A DNA stretch of 64,000 nucleotides from Dactylosporangium sp040689395 (GCF_040689395.1 NZ_JBFAZX010000022.1:1-64000), one strand, 5' to 3'. Counted from the first letter of the stretch, positions 51,819-60,760 are shown. Made by a program: numbers and translations. Notes: a model not told the origin generated them from the letters alone.

Positions 51819-54266
51819 GTGTCCATGTCACACCCAGCCGCGACCTATCGACTCGGTATCGTGTCGACCTATCTGCCCCGCCAATGCGGTCTTGCGACGT
51901 ACACCGCGGACCTGCGCGAGGCACTGGGAGTCGCCACCGACGATCTGGAAACAGTCGTCGTGGCCATCGACCGTGACGGGCTCACCTACGGCGACGAGGT
52001 CGTCGCCACCATCAACCAGGACCGCATCGAGGACTACTCCGCGGCGGCCCGCGTCCTGCGCGAGGCCGGCGTCCAGGTCGTGCTGATCCAGCACGAGTAC
52101 GGAATCTTCGGCGGGCCGGCCGGCTCGCACCTGCTGGAGCTGACCCGGGCGCTCAACGCCTGCGGGATCCCGTATCTGCTGACGCTGCACACCGTGCTGC
52201 CCAAGCCCTCGCCGGAGCAGGCCGCCACGCTGCGTGCCCTGTGCGCTCGCGCGGCCCGGGTGACGGTGTTCACCGAAACGGCCCGCCGGGTCGCCATCCG
52301 CACCGGGGTCGCCGCCGGGCACCAGCTCGTCGTCGTGCCGCACGGGGCGCCCGAGGGGATGCGCCGCCCGCCGGAGACCTCGACGCTGCGGCCCGAGCTG
52401 CGCGACCTGCTCGACACGGTGTGGGGCAAGCCGACGCTGACCACGTTCGGGCTGCTGGGCAAGGGCAAGGGCATCGACATCGCGATCGACGCGCTGGCCG
52501 AGGTGGTCAAGAAGCACCCGGACGTGCAGTACATCGTGGCCGGCACCACTCACCCCGAGATCAAGCGGCAGGAGGGCGAGGCCTACCGGGAGGGCCTGCA
52601 CAAGCAGGTCCAGCAGCTGGGCCTGGCCGGCAACGTCCACTTCGTCGACGCTTTCCTGGGCCTCGACGAGCTGTCGGCGATCCTGCACGCGAGCACCCTC
52701 TTCGTCACGCCGTACCGCCAGCCGGAGCAGATCTGCTCGGGCGCGCTCACCTTCGCCCTCGGTGCCGGGCTGCCGGCCGTGTCGACCGCGTACAGCTACG
52801 CCGAGGACATGCTCGCCGGCGGCGCCGGCCGGGTGGTGCCGATCGGCGACGGCGGCGCGCTCGCCGCGGAGATCATCGACCTGCTCGACGACCCACGCGC
52901 GCTGGCCGCGGCCAAGGCTGTCGCGGAGGCGTGCGCGTCCTGGCTGCCCTGGCCCGCCGTCGCGGCCCGCGAGGCGGACCTGTTCATCGACGTCGTACGC
53001 CAGACCGAGGCCGCCTCGTCCCGCCCCGGCCACGCGACGGCCGCCGCGCCGGTGCTCAACCTCGACCACCTCGACCGGCTCACCGACGAGATCGGCATCA
53101 TCCAGTTCTCCCGCGGCCCCAACCCGGACTCCTCCTCGGGGTACTGCGTCGACGACGTCGCCCGGCTCGCGATCGTGGCAGCGGACCTGATCGCGGTCGG
53201 CACCGACGCGCGGCAGACGGCGCTGGCCGCCCGGTGGCTGCGGCAGTCGATGCGGTTCCTCACCGCCGCCTACGACCCGTCCGGCGCGATGCACAACGTG
53301 CTCAGCTACGGCGGCACCTGGCAGGACTGGCCGCACATGGGCGACCACGTCGGGCGGACGGTCTGGGCGCTGGGCGTGCTGGTGGGCACTCCCGCGGTAC
53401 CGGATGACATCAGAAGGCCGGCGTCGGCGCTGCTGGACGAGCTGGGCCCGCGCACCGAGGCACTGCCCGGGCTCGGCCTGCGGCCGGCCGCGTACGCACT
53501 GATCGGCCTCGCCCGCGCCGGCCGCGTCGAACAGGCGGCGCCGCTCCTGGCGCGGCTCGACGAGGCGCTCGCCGAGACGTCGGCGGTCGACCCGGCCTGG
53601 CGTTGGTTCGAGCCGCAGCTCACCTACGACAACGCACGCCTGCCGCAGGCCATGCTGCTCGGCGCGGCACTGCTGGAGGACGACGCCGCGGCCGACCGGG
53701 CCATCGCCGCGCTCGACTGGTACGTGCAGCACGTGGGCCTCGCCGACGGCACCCTGCGCTGCGTCGGCAACCACTGGCACCGCCGCGGCGAGCCGTCGGC
53801 GCTGTGGCTGGCCGACGACGGCGACGAGCAGCCGATCGACGCCGCGGCGATCACCGAGGCGCTCGTCGACGCGTGGCAGCACACGGCCGACCCGCACCTG
53901 GCACGGCTGGCGGGCTGGGGCTTCACGTGGTTTCTGGGGCGCAACCGCGTCGGGGCCCGGCTCTACGTGGACGCCACCGGCGCCTGCCATGACGGTCTGT
54001 CTGCTACTGAGCCGAATGGGAACCAGGGCGCCGAATCCACGCTAGCCTATTACCAAGCGCTCCTCAGCCTCCTCAGGGCCGGTTTGGCCGCGTTGCCGCA
54101 CCCCGTGGCGGCCACGACGCCGGTTCCGACCTCCCTGCCGGTCGCCACACTGTCCAAACCCACCAACAAGGGACGCGTGGTAGGCCGGGCGTCGGCGGCG
54201 GGGTTCAGCGCGACCGCCAAACCGCCCCGTCTGCGCACCACGGAGGACCATTCCGATGCACTTTGA
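51819..54266 (+). CDS. GT4-family glycosyltransferase with C-terminal helical (toroid-like) domain
   Basis: The protein has 815 residues. Residues ~8-395 are a GT-B glycosyltransferase: GIVSTYLPRQCGLATYTADL, GKPTLTTFGLLGKGKGID in the nucleotide-binding half, and HASTLFVTPYRQPEQICSG followed by the acidic sugar-nucleotide site. Residues ~405-760 form a helical domain with SSSGYCVDDVARLAI, GRTVWALG and DNARLPQAMLLGA, like six-hairpin toroid folds of glycosidases. A Pro/Ala-rich tail ends it. GGGGG lies seven bases before the GTG. The downstream GH130 gene overlaps by 11 bases, so they act together on a glycan, probably mannosyl. Confidence 0.82.
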   Translation: MSMSHPAATYRLGIVSTYLPRQCGLATYTADLREALGVATDDLETVVVAIDRDGLTYGDEVVATINQDRIEDYSAAARVLREAGVQVVLIQHEYGIFGGPAGSHLLELTRALNACGIPYLLTLHTVLPKPSPEQAATLRALCARAARVTVFTETARRVAIRTGVAAGHQLVVVPHGAPEGMRRPPETSTLRPELRDLLDTVWGKPTLTTFGLLGKGKGIDIAIDALAEVVKKHPDVQYIVAGTTHPEIKRQEGEAYREGLHKQVQQLGLAGNVHFVDAFLGLDELSAILHASTLFVTPYRQPEQICSGALTFALGAGLPAVSTAYSYAEDMLAGGAGRVVPIGDGGALAAEIIDLLDDPRALAAAKAVAEACASWLPWPAVAAREADLFIDVVRQTEAASSRPGHATAAAPVLNLDHLDRLTDEIGIIQFSRGPNPDSSSGYCVDDVARLAIVAADLIAVGTDARQTALAARWLRQSMRFLTAAYDPSGAMHNVLSYGGTWQDWPHMGDHVGRTVWALGVLVGTPAVPDDIRRPASALLDELGPRTEALPGLGLRPAAYALIGLARAGRVEQAAPLLARLDEALAETSAVDPAWRWFEPQLTYDNARLPQAMLLGAALLEDDAAADRAIAALDWYVQHVGLADGTLRCVGNHWHRRGEPSALWLADDGDEQPIDAAAITEALVDAWQHTADPHLARLAGWGFTWFLGRNRVGARLYVDATGACHDGLSATEPNGNQGAESTLAYYQALLSLLRAGLAALPHPVAATTPVPTSLPVATLSKPTNKGRVVGRASAAGFSATAKPPRLRTTEDHSDAL

Positions 54267-55206
54267 CGCGGAGCTGTTCCACCGGGAAGCCGCCAATCCC
54301 CTTCTCGGCGCCGGGGACTGGCCCTATCCGATCAACAGCGTGTTCAACCCCGGCGCCTGCCTGCACAACGGCGACACCGTCCTGCTCTGCCGGATCGAGG
54401 ATCGCCGGGGCATCTCGCACCTCACCGTCGCCCGCAGCAAGGACGGGCGAACCAACTGGGTCGTCGAGGGCAAGCCGCTCATCGCCGACGACCCGACCGA
54501 CGCGCGCAGCTGCTGGGGCGTGGAGGACCCTCGGGTCACCTACGTCGAGGAGCTGGGCAGCTACGTGATCGCGTACACGGCGTACGGGCCTGGGGGCCCG
54601 TGCGTCGCGCTCGCGAGGACCGAGGACTTCCTGACCGTGGAGCCCCTGGGCGTCGTGATGCCGCCCGAGGACAAGAACGCATCGCTGCTGCCGCGCAGGA
54701 TCGATGGCAGCTACGTGCTCTTCCACCGGCCGGTGTCCGTGTTGTCCGCCCGCGCCGACGTGTGGCTGTCCAAGTCGACCGACCTGCGCTCCTGGACCAC
54801 TCCCGAGCCGGTCATGCAGTCACGCTCCGGCCCCTGGTGGGACGCCACCCGCATCGGGATGGGCCCGCCCCCGATCGAGACCCCGCACGGCTGGCTCGCC
54901 GTCTACCACGGCGTCAAGACGATGGTCGCGACGTCCATCTACCGCGTCGGGCTGGTCATGCTGGACCTCGACGACCCGACCAAGGTCATCCGGCGTACCC
55001 CCAGCTGGGTGCTCGGCCCCGAGGCCGACTACGAGCGGATTGGCGACGTGCCAAACGTGATCTTCCCGACCGGCCTCGTCCACGACGAGGCCCGCGACGA
55101 GCTGCGCCTCTACTACGGCGCCGCCGACCTCACCGTGGCCATGGCGAGCGCCCGATACTCGGAGGTCGTCGACTACCTGGTCTCGCTGCCTCCCGAAGAC
55201 GAATGA
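54256..55206 (+). CDS. Glycoside hydrolase family 130 protein (mannosyl-glycan phosphorylase-like)
   Basis: The protein has 316 residues with the five-bladed propeller features of GH130: INSVFNPGACLHNGDTVLLC, RIEDRRGISHLTVARS, WGVEDPRV (the acid region), GPWWDATRIGMGPPPI and LYYGAADLTVAMA. The family phosphorolyses or hydrolyses beta-mannosides; which activity applies cannot be told. It overlaps the glycosyltransferase gene by 11 bases, which suggests a coupled make-and-recycle function for one glycan. Confidence 0.88.
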   Translation: MHFDAELFHREAANPLLGAGDWPYPINSVFNPGACLHNGDTVLLCRIEDRRGISHLTVARSKDGRTNWVVEGKPLIADDPTDARSCWGVEDPRVTYVEELGSYVIAYTAYGPGGPCVALARTEDFLTVEPLGVVMPPEDKNASLLPRRIDGSYVLFHRPVSVLSARADVWLSKSTDLRSWTTPEPVMQSRSGPWWDATRIGMGPPPIETPHGWLAVYHGVKTMVATSIYRVGLVMLDLDDPTKVIRRTPSWVLGPEADYERIGDVPNVIFPTGLVHDEARDELRLYYGAADLTVAMASARYSEVVDYLVSLPPEDE

Positions 55207-55212
55207 GCCCGC

Positions 55213-55239
55213 CGGGGCCACGCGTCCAGCGCGGCCCCG
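55213..55239. terminator. Terminator between convergent genes
   Basis: CGGGGCC/GGCCCCG and inner CGC/GCG pair with one A:C mismatch and a 5-base loop. It lies between the ends of the GH130 gene (55206) and the sulfurtransferase gene (55270). Confidence 0.65.
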
Positions 55240-55269
55240 CTGCTGTTCACCCGGCTGCGCGCCCGGCCC

Positions 55270-56160
55270 TCACTTCGGCTCGGAGCCCTTGACCACGGGC
55301 ACGCGGACCAGGTTGCCCCATTCCGTCCACGAGCCGTCGTAGTTGCGCACCTGGTCGTAGCCCAGCAGGTGGGTCAGCACGAACCAGGTGTGGGACGAGC
55401 GCTCGCCGATGCGGCAGTACGCCACGATGTCGTCGTCCTGACGCAGGCCGAGCTCGTCGGCGTAGATCCGGCGCAGCTGGTCGACCGGCTTGAACGTGCC
55501 GTCGTCGCGGGCGGCCTGCTTCCACGGCTTGCTCACCGCGCCCGGGATGTGCCCGCCGCGCAGCGCACCCTCCTGGGGGTAGTCCGGCATGTGGAGCAGT
55601 TCGCCCGAGTACTCACCCGGCGACCGCACATCCACCAGCGGACGGCCGGCCTTGATGTGCTGCATGACGTCCTCGCGGAACGCCCGGATCCGCTCGTCGT
55701 CGCGCGGTACGACCGGATATATCGTGGCCTCGCGAGCCGGGACCTCCCTCGTGATCGGACGCCCCTCCGCGATCCACTTGGCCCGGCCGCCGTCGAGGAT
55801 GCGCAGGTCGCGGTGGCCGAACAGGGAGAACACCCACAGTGCGTAGGTGGCCCACCAATTGAAGTTGTCGCCGTAGAACACGATCGTGTCGTCGGCGCCG
55901 ATGCCCTTGGCACCGCAGAGGGCGGCAAACCCCTCGGGGTCAACGTAGTCGCGGGTGACCTGGTCGTTGAGCTCGGTGTGCCAGTCGACCTTGACCGCCC
56001 CGGGGATGTGTCCGGTGCCGTAGAGCAGCACGTCCTCGTCCGACTCGACGACGACCAGCCCCGGGTCGTCGAGATGCTCGGCGAGCCACGCGGTGGTGAC
56101 CAGCCGGCCCGGGTTCGCATACGCGCCCAGCTCGGGCGCTGGATCGGAAGCAACAGGCAT
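55270..56160 (-). CDS. Sulfurtransferase (two rhodanese domains)
   Basis: The protein has 296 residues: an inactive N-terminal rhodanese domain (about 20-135, YGTGHIPGAVKVDWHTEL) and an active C-terminal one (about 160-290) with catalytic cysteine in AYCRIGERSSHTW. This is the actinobacterial thiosulfate sulfurtransferase type (CysA/SseA-like) that moves sulfane sulfur. The ATG at 56160 gives the family N-terminus; the upstream frame to 56247 is low-complexity. In related genomes it is followed by sufE; here sufE is about 3 kb away. Confidence 0.9.
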   Translation of the reverse strand: MPVASDPAPELGAYANPGRLVTTAWLAEHLDDPGLVVVESDEDVLLYGTGHIPGAVKVDWHTELNDQVTRDYVDPEGFAALCGAKGIGADDTIVFYGDNFNWWATYALWVFSLFGHRDLRILDGGRAKWIAEGRPITREVPAREATIYPVVPRDDERIRAFREDVMQHIKAGRPLVDVRSPGEYSGELLHMPDYPQEGALRGGHIPGAVSKPWKQAARDDGTFKPVDQLRRIYADELGLRQDDDIVAYCRIGERSSHTWFVLTHLLGYDQVRNYDGSWTEWGNLVRVPVVKGSEPK

Positions 56161-56328
56161 GACTTCGACCCTAGCGCTCCACCGGGCGGCTTCAGCCCTT
56201 CTTGCGCCCAGCCGGCCACCGTCCTTCTCGGGCGATTCACCCTTCACCCTTCGCGCTTCGCGCCGAGCCGAGCCGCCCTCGGCCGCCGGTGCGCGTTGTC
56301 GAGGTCGTGTTGTCGTGCTGGGCTCGGT

Positions 56329-57102
56329 TCAGCCCTCGTTGAGCGGAGCCAGCTCGGGCCGTTTCGCGGTCACCATGTCGCCCGACGAGCGGCCGGTCAG
56401 CCGCCGCTTCACCCACGGTGCCAGGTGCTGAGTGGCCCACCTCGCGTCGGCCGCCTTGCGCGACATCCAGGACAGTTCCTCGGGCGGCGGCGGCGCGGCC
56501 AGCCAATCCGGGTCACACGTCACCCCCAGCTTCGTCAGCACGTGCGCCGCCACCCGCCGGTGCCCGGCGGGCGACAGGTGCAGCCGGTCGATGCCCCACA
56601 ACCGCGGGTTGGCGAACTCGGAGTCGTCCCACAGGCTCACCACGTGCGCGCCGTGATTCACCCCGACCGACTCGATCGCCGTGTTGAACAGGTCGACCCG
56701 CGGCCGGAGCATCTTGCCGCCCGGCATCCGGCCCGTAAGATCCGCCCAGCGGAAGAGCACCACGTCGGCGCCGGTCGCGCGCAGCTTCTCGATCGTCTTG
56801 TCGAACCGCGCGACGAGCTTCTCCGGCTCGAACGACCGCCGCAGCGCGTCATTGCCCCCACCGGCGAACGAGATCAGGTCCGGCTTCATGGCGACCGCGA
56901 GCGGCACCTGCTCAGCGGCGATGTTGTCGAACAGCCGCCCGCGCACGGCGAGATTGGCGTAGCGAAACTCGGCGACGTTTTCGGCCAGCACCCCGGCGAC
57001 GAGGTCGGCCCAGCCGCGATACCCCAGCCCGTCCGGCCGCAGGTCGTCAAGCCCCTCCGTAAAACTGTCGCCGACCGCCACGAAACTCGCCCATTGCGCC
57101 AC
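56329..57102 (-). CDS. SGNH/GDSL hydrolase
   Basis: The protein has 257 residues with the four SGNH blocks: GDSFTEGL (Ser in block I, about 11-18), AVRGRLFDN (block II Gly), GGGNDALRR (block III Asn, about 79-87) and DRLHLSPAGHRR (block V Asp-His, about 171-182). It is an esterase/lipase-type hydrolase; no signal peptide, so cytosolic. GTG 57102 has AGGAA seven bases upstream. Substrate unknown. Confidence 0.9.
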   Translation of the reverse strand: MAQWASFVAVGDSFTEGLDDLRPDGLGYRGWADLVAGVLAENVAEFRYANLAVRGRLFDNIAAEQVPLAVAMKPDLISFAGGGNDALRRSFEPEKLVARFDKTIEKLRATGADVVLFRWADLTGRMPGGKMLRPRVDLFNTAIESVGVNHGAHVVSLWDDSEFANPRLWGIDRLHLSPAGHRRVAAHVLTKLGVTCDPDWLAAPPPPEELSWMSRKAADARWATQHLAPWVKRRLTGRSSGDMVTAKRPELAPLNEG

Positions 57103-57460
57103 GTCTATTCCTCCCCGTCCGTTCGTCCCGGTCGTCCCCCGTTTCGCATCCTGTCAGTGCCATTGGAAGGACGAAAGCCAGTTTGGCCGAGACCACACTG
57201 GCCGGCAGTTCTTGGCGACCGCACCGTCTCACTCGCAACGGTGGCCGGCCCGCCGTGCGACAGCGTTACCCGAGGGTGGTCCAACTCAAAGTGATTATGA
57301 GGCTGCGGAGTGTACTTATCGCACGTGAGCACGCGTGACGATTGGCCGAACGCGTGACCCACGAATCGCTTGTCTAGGGAATATTGGGTAATCGTGAGAG
57401 GACGGCATCGGGCGACGGACTTGAGGAGCAACGGGTTCATCGCCCTCGCGGCCGGCATGA
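57103..57460. other. Intergenic stretch without a recognised gene
   Basis: About 360 bases. It should contain the promoter of the minus-strand SGNH hydrolase gene and the lost 5' part of the VWA pseudogene's surroundings. I see no coding sequence. Confidence 0.4.
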
Positions 57461-58234
57461 TCCAAGTCGGAGCAGCAGTCCGGCCTGGTCGCACGCTTCC
57501 CCCGCGACTCCGACCCGAAGACTCTCGCCACGGCGGTGACGCTCGCGCCACTGTCGGAGCGGGCGCTGCACACCTACAACGCGGCAAGCCCGGCGGTGCC
57601 GCTGATCGCCGTGTACCCCGACCCGGCCCCCGTCGCGCTGGACTTCCCGTACACCGCGATGCCCCGCCTGTCGCCCAACCGGTCCGCCGCGGCCGAGCAG
57701 TTCCGCATGGTGCTCGCCGGCACCTCGTTCCGCAACCTGCTGGCCCAGCACCAGTTGCGCGCCAACGACGGCTCGGTCGGCACGGGCATGACGCTCAGCC
57801 CGAGCGCGCCGGTCGGCGGGCAGGTCACCCCGGTGCCCGAGGCCGCGGTGATCTCGAAGGCCCTGTAGATGTGGGTCGAGATCACGCAGCCGTAGCGCAT
57901 GCTCGCCGTCATCGACATCTCGGCGACCATGAAGTCGCCGGCGTCCAGCGCCGGCGGGCTGACCAAGGAGCAGGTCGCCGTCCAGGCCGCACACGGCGGC
58001 CGCGACAACGACCCGAGCGGGCTGTCGCTGGACGCGCTGATATCTTCGCTGCAGCAGGCGGAGCGCGCGGACCAGCCCGTACAGATCATCATCATCGGCG
58101 TCGGCACCGAGGTGGACGAGGCAAAGATGCGGAGGATCGTCGATGCCACGGGCGGCGCGGTCTTCGTCGCGTCCGACCCCTCGACGATAGGTGCGATCTT
58201 CATGAAGGCGCTCGCGCTGGACGACGGGCGCTGA
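57461..58234 (+). pseudogene. Decayed substrate-binding/VWA domain protein
   Basis: One frame reads through EQQSGLVARFPRDSDPKTLA, the solute-binding-like part, then ALxMWVEITQPxRMLAVIDIS, where each x is a TAG stop (57866 and 57893). The VWA domain's first strand and an MIDAS-like DISATMKS follow. After VQAAHGG the frame jumps to RDNDPSGLSLDALIS, so about 90 residues of the VWA core are missing without loss of frame; the end IGAIFMKALALDDGR is intact. The N-terminal membrane part is also absent. Both stops are one base from TCG (Ser), the residue I would expect there. Confidence 0.75.
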
Positions 58235-58236
58235 CG

Positions 58237-58755
58237 TTGCGCCTCGAGCTCTCCCCCGCGCTGACCACACCCTCGCTGCTCGCCCCGCCGGTGCGCGACG
58301 CCCTGCCGCGCCTGCCCGACGCGGAGGCCGTGCGGGTCGCGCCGATCGACCCCGAACTCGCCGACACCGCGGCGTTCTGCGCGGCGTACGACGTGAATCT
58401 CGAACAGTCCGCGAACTGCGTGATCGTCCTGGGCAAGCCCGCCGGCATCTACGCCGCGTGCGTGATCCTCGCGACCACGCGCGCCGACGTGAACGGCGCG
58501 GTGCGCCGACTGCTGGGGGTGCGCAAGGCGAGCTTCGCGCCGATGGAGGAAGCCGTCGGCATTTCGGGGATGCAGTACGGTGGAATCACGCCCATAGGCC
58601 TGCCCGAGGACTGGCCGGTGTTCGTCGACGCACGGGTGCCCGCCGTCGCAGACGCGGTCATCGGCAGCGGGCTGCGGGCCAGCAAGATCGTCCTGCCCGG
58701 CGCGCTGCTCGCGTCACTGCCGGGCGCCACCGTCGTGGACGGCCTGGCGCAGTGA
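58237..58755 (+). CDS. YbaK/EbsC family aminoacyl-tRNA deacylase-like protein
   Basis: About 172 residues from a TTG three bases after the VWA pseudogene stop. Family features are CVIVLGKPAGIYAACVILATTRADVN, VRRLLGVRKASFAPMEEA, and GGITPIGLPEDWPVFVDARV. YbaK/ProX-type proteins hydrolyse mischarged aminoacyl-tRNA such as Cys- or Ala-tRNA-Pro. No strong Shine-Dalgarno is present and the start is uncertain. Its last 42 bases overlap the end of the convergent sufE gene. Confidence 0.82.
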   Translation: MRLELSPALTTPSLLAPPVRDALPRLPDAEAVRVAPIDPELADTAAFCAAYDVNLEQSANCVIVLGKPAGIYAACVILATTRADVNGAVRRLLGVRKASFAPMEEAVGISGMQYGGITPIGLPEDWPVFVDARVPAVADAVIGSGLRASKIVLPGALLASLPGATVVDGLAQ

Positions 58756-59163
58756 CACCTGGTTCTTGAGCCGCTGCAGGACCGCCGTCCCGCCGCGCAC
58801 CCGCAACGGGCTGATCGCGTTGGCCAGCCCCATGCGCTGGTAGAGGTCGTTGGGCACGGCAAGCACCTCGTCGACGCTCGCGCCCTCGAGCCCCTCGGCC
58901 AGGATCCCCGCGAACGCGCGGGTGGTCGGGGCCTCGGGCGGGCAGTCGAAGTACAGCTCCACGACCCCCTTCGGGGTGACATCCGCCTTCAGGAAGAATG
59001 GCGTCTGGCACTCCGGCACCTGCTCCATGCCGGCGTGACCCTCGAGCTCGGGCGGCAGCGGGCGGACCGCGTCCGAATACTCCAGCAGCATCTCGAGGAC
59101 CACGTCTCGCGGCGCGGACGCGAACTCGTCGACGATCGCGGCCAGCTTGTCGGGCATCTCCAC
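58714..59163 (-). CDS. sufE: SufE family cysteine desulfuration protein
   Basis: The protein has 149 residues. SufE hallmarks are LLEYSDAVRPLPPEL, VPECQTPFFL with the sulfur-accepting Cys52, FDCPPEAPTTRAFAGIL and FYQ-like LYQRMGLANAISPLRVRG. It accepts sulfur from a SufS-type desulfurase for Fe-S assembly. An ATG six bases downstream of the chosen one (59157) gives the more usual MPDKLAAIVDEF start. The C-terminus overlaps the convergent YbaK gene. Confidence 0.92.
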   Translation of the reverse strand: MEMPDKLAAIVDEFASAPRDVVLEMLLEYSDAVRPLPPELEGHAGMEQVPECQTPFFLKADVTPKGVVELYFDCPPEAPTTRAFAGILAEGLEGASVDEVLAVPNDLYQRMGLANAISPLRVRGGTAVLQRLKNQVSLRQAVHDGGARQ

Positions 59164-59309
59164 ACTGTTAACGTACCGCTGTTCCGTTGCTCGCCGAGGA
59201 TGCCGCAGCCGCTCCTTCAGTGGTGCCAGGTGGCCACGCTGGTCGCGGCGGATGCACGCGCGCCTCGACGCCGACTGAGGCCGGCACCGAGGGCGCGCTT
59301 GCCGCTGAT

Positions 59310-59735
59310 CTACTTGTTCGGCTCGGCCCTACTGATCCCGCCCAGCACCGAGTCCGGGTCGATCTCCTCGGCCAGATCGCCGATCGACACGATGCCGACC
59401 AAGCCGTTGTCGTCATTGCAGACCAGAACCCGGCGTACGGCCTGGTCCCGCATGAGCAGCGCGACCGACTGGATCGAGTCTTCGGGCCGGACCATCACGA
59501 GGTCCTTGCTCAGGATCTCACCGATCGTCGTGGCCGCGGGATCGCAGCGCTCCGCCACCGCCCGTACGACGATGTCACGATCGGTGACCAGCCCGGTGAG
59601 CTCCGGCCCGTCCGCCACCACCACGTCGCCGATATCCTGCTCGCGCATGGTCCGCGCGGCCTCGGCCAACGTGGTCTCGCTGGGCAGGTAGACCACGTCC
59701 GTGGTCATCACGTCCCGGACCGTCTGCATCGTCAT
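59310..59735 (-). CDS. Two-CBS-domain protein
   Basis: The protein has 141 residues made of two CBS motifs: VRDVMTTDVVYLPSETTLAE...VVVADGPELTGLVTDRDIVVRAV (about 6-62) and IGEILSKDLVMVRPEDSIQS...VCNDDNGLVGIVSIGDLAEE (about 72-128). Stand-alone CBS proteins bind adenine nucleotides; in actinomycetes they include dormancy-type proteins like Hrp1. GGAGG stands upstream of the ATG (at about 59745). Confidence 0.9.
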   Translation of the reverse strand: MTMQTVRDVMTTDVVYLPSETTLAEAARTMREQDIGDVVVADGPELTGLVTDRDIVVRAVAERCDPAATTIGEILSKDLVMVRPEDSIQSVALLMRDQAVRRVLVCNDDNGLVGIVSIGDLAEEIDPDSVLGGISRAEPNK

Positions 59736-59915
59736 GGCTTGACCTCCCGCCGTTGAAATGCAGACGTGGTACCCAGCGCGCCGTCCGCTTAACGATCACA
59801 TGCCCGGCGCGAACGTCGCTCGTGACGGTGCCGGGGGTGCTGCGAGAGGCGATGCACTTTCTTCACGGCTAACTACGCTCGCCTCTCCGGCTGCTGAGTG
59901 CGTGTTTACGGCGAG

Positions 59916-60215
59916 CTACGGCCGGCGGGCCTCGATGGCGGCGATGAAGCGATCACTTCGGCGGACAACGAAGTGATACACGGCCCCCGAGGCCATCGTT
60001 ACGGCGAGTCCGTTCGGGATAATCTTTAGGTTGTTGTATTTACGCATGGACACGATCTGGCCGATGGGCAAGTCGAGCGGATCGGTCTGAATGTTCAACG
60101 CATGCGCACGGAAGCACAGATGGTTGCGGGTCAGGACCAGACGACCACCGACGGCCTCTGCACCGCGCCACAAGTTGGCGCGGGCACGGACCAAGACGTC
60201 ACCGTCATCTTTCAC
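59916..60215 (-). CDS. GRAM/PH-like domain protein
   Basis: The protein has 99 residues with a PH-like GRAM core: GGRLVLTRNHLCFRAHALN, DLPIGQIVSMRKYNN, IIPNGLAVTMASGAVYHFVV and FIAAIEARRP. GRAM domains bind lipids or proteins. GTG 60215 has GGAGG eight bases upstream, which decides the start against the longer frame to 60251. Context gives no partner. Confidence 0.78.
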   Translation of the reverse strand: MKDDGDVLVRARANLWRGAEAVGGRLVLTRNHLCFRAHALNIQTDPLDLPIGQIVSMRKYNNLKIIPNGLAVTMASGAVYHFVVRRSDRFIAAIEARRP

Positions 60216-60667
60216 GTGACCATCCTCCGGTCTGACACACCCGGAAGCCAACGCTGCGTCAGGTCACGTCGGTACCGTTCTGCACCACTACCTAGTCAGC
60301 GTCGGCCTGCCAGGAGTGGTCGATGGCTGGTCCTCAAACGACTCAGTCGGTGAGGTCGAGCCGGAATCGCCCCTTCACGAGCAGCAGGGGCTTCGCTGAT
60401 CATCCGCGGTCCGGCCGACCCGCACGCCTTGGTGTTCACCACGCGCACGGACAGCGTGCCGCGACGGTCGGACTTCCGGCGGCAGGTGTAGCCCCGCGCG
60501 CTCGTACGCGCCGGGCTGCGCGGCGAGGTGACCGACGTCGGGCTACACGACTTCCCGGACACTGACAATCCGCTGCCGACGTCGCGGGAAACGGCTGATA
60601 CCAGACTCCGAAGAGCACGGCAGACCAGCGCGTCACGCGCGGACTGGTCTGATCAAATACACTGGGT
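60216..60667. other. Intergenic region without a recognised gene
   Basis: About 450 bases. Short plus- and minus-strand frames here show no family features. One plus-strand frame ends in VEARGLEPLT, the usual artefact of reading antisense through a tRNA 3' end, and marks the tRNA-like remnant that follows. Confidence 0.4.
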
Positions 60668-60760
60668 GGAAGCGAGGGGACTCGAACCCCTAACGCGCCC
60701 GCCGATCTAGAGATCACTCGAAGCGGACAGATCAGGCCACTGAGCTGGGCGGATGTTGTC
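60668..60760 (-). pseudogene. tRNA-like remnant with intact 3' half
   Basis: On the minus strand the T-arm AGGGGTTCGAGTCCCCT (60675-60691) and the acceptor strand CGCTTCC-A (60667-60674) are well formed. The expected 5' acceptor strand GGAAGCG is missing upstream; a D-arm-like AGCTCAGTGG is present but the anticodon arm does not pair. It is either a decayed tRNA or a duplicated attachment site next to accessory genes. Confidence 0.45.

Noticed and set aside
51828..53990. 720-codon minus-strand frame opposite the glycosyltransferase
   Set aside because: Shadow frame; the plus strand has the glycosyltransferase motifs.
57866..57895. Selenocysteine or pyrrolysine recoding at the two TAG codons
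   Set aside because: Sec uses TGA; Pyl systems are not expected here, and the adjacent large deletion supports simple gene decay.
57370..58236. N-terminal extension of the YbaK protein
   Set aside because: It overlaps the VWA pseudogene in another frame, and the translation is Arg/Gly-rich without similarity.
60528..60710. 60-residue plus-strand ORF ending VEARGLEPLT
   Set aside because: This is the known artefact of translating antisense through a tRNA 3' end.
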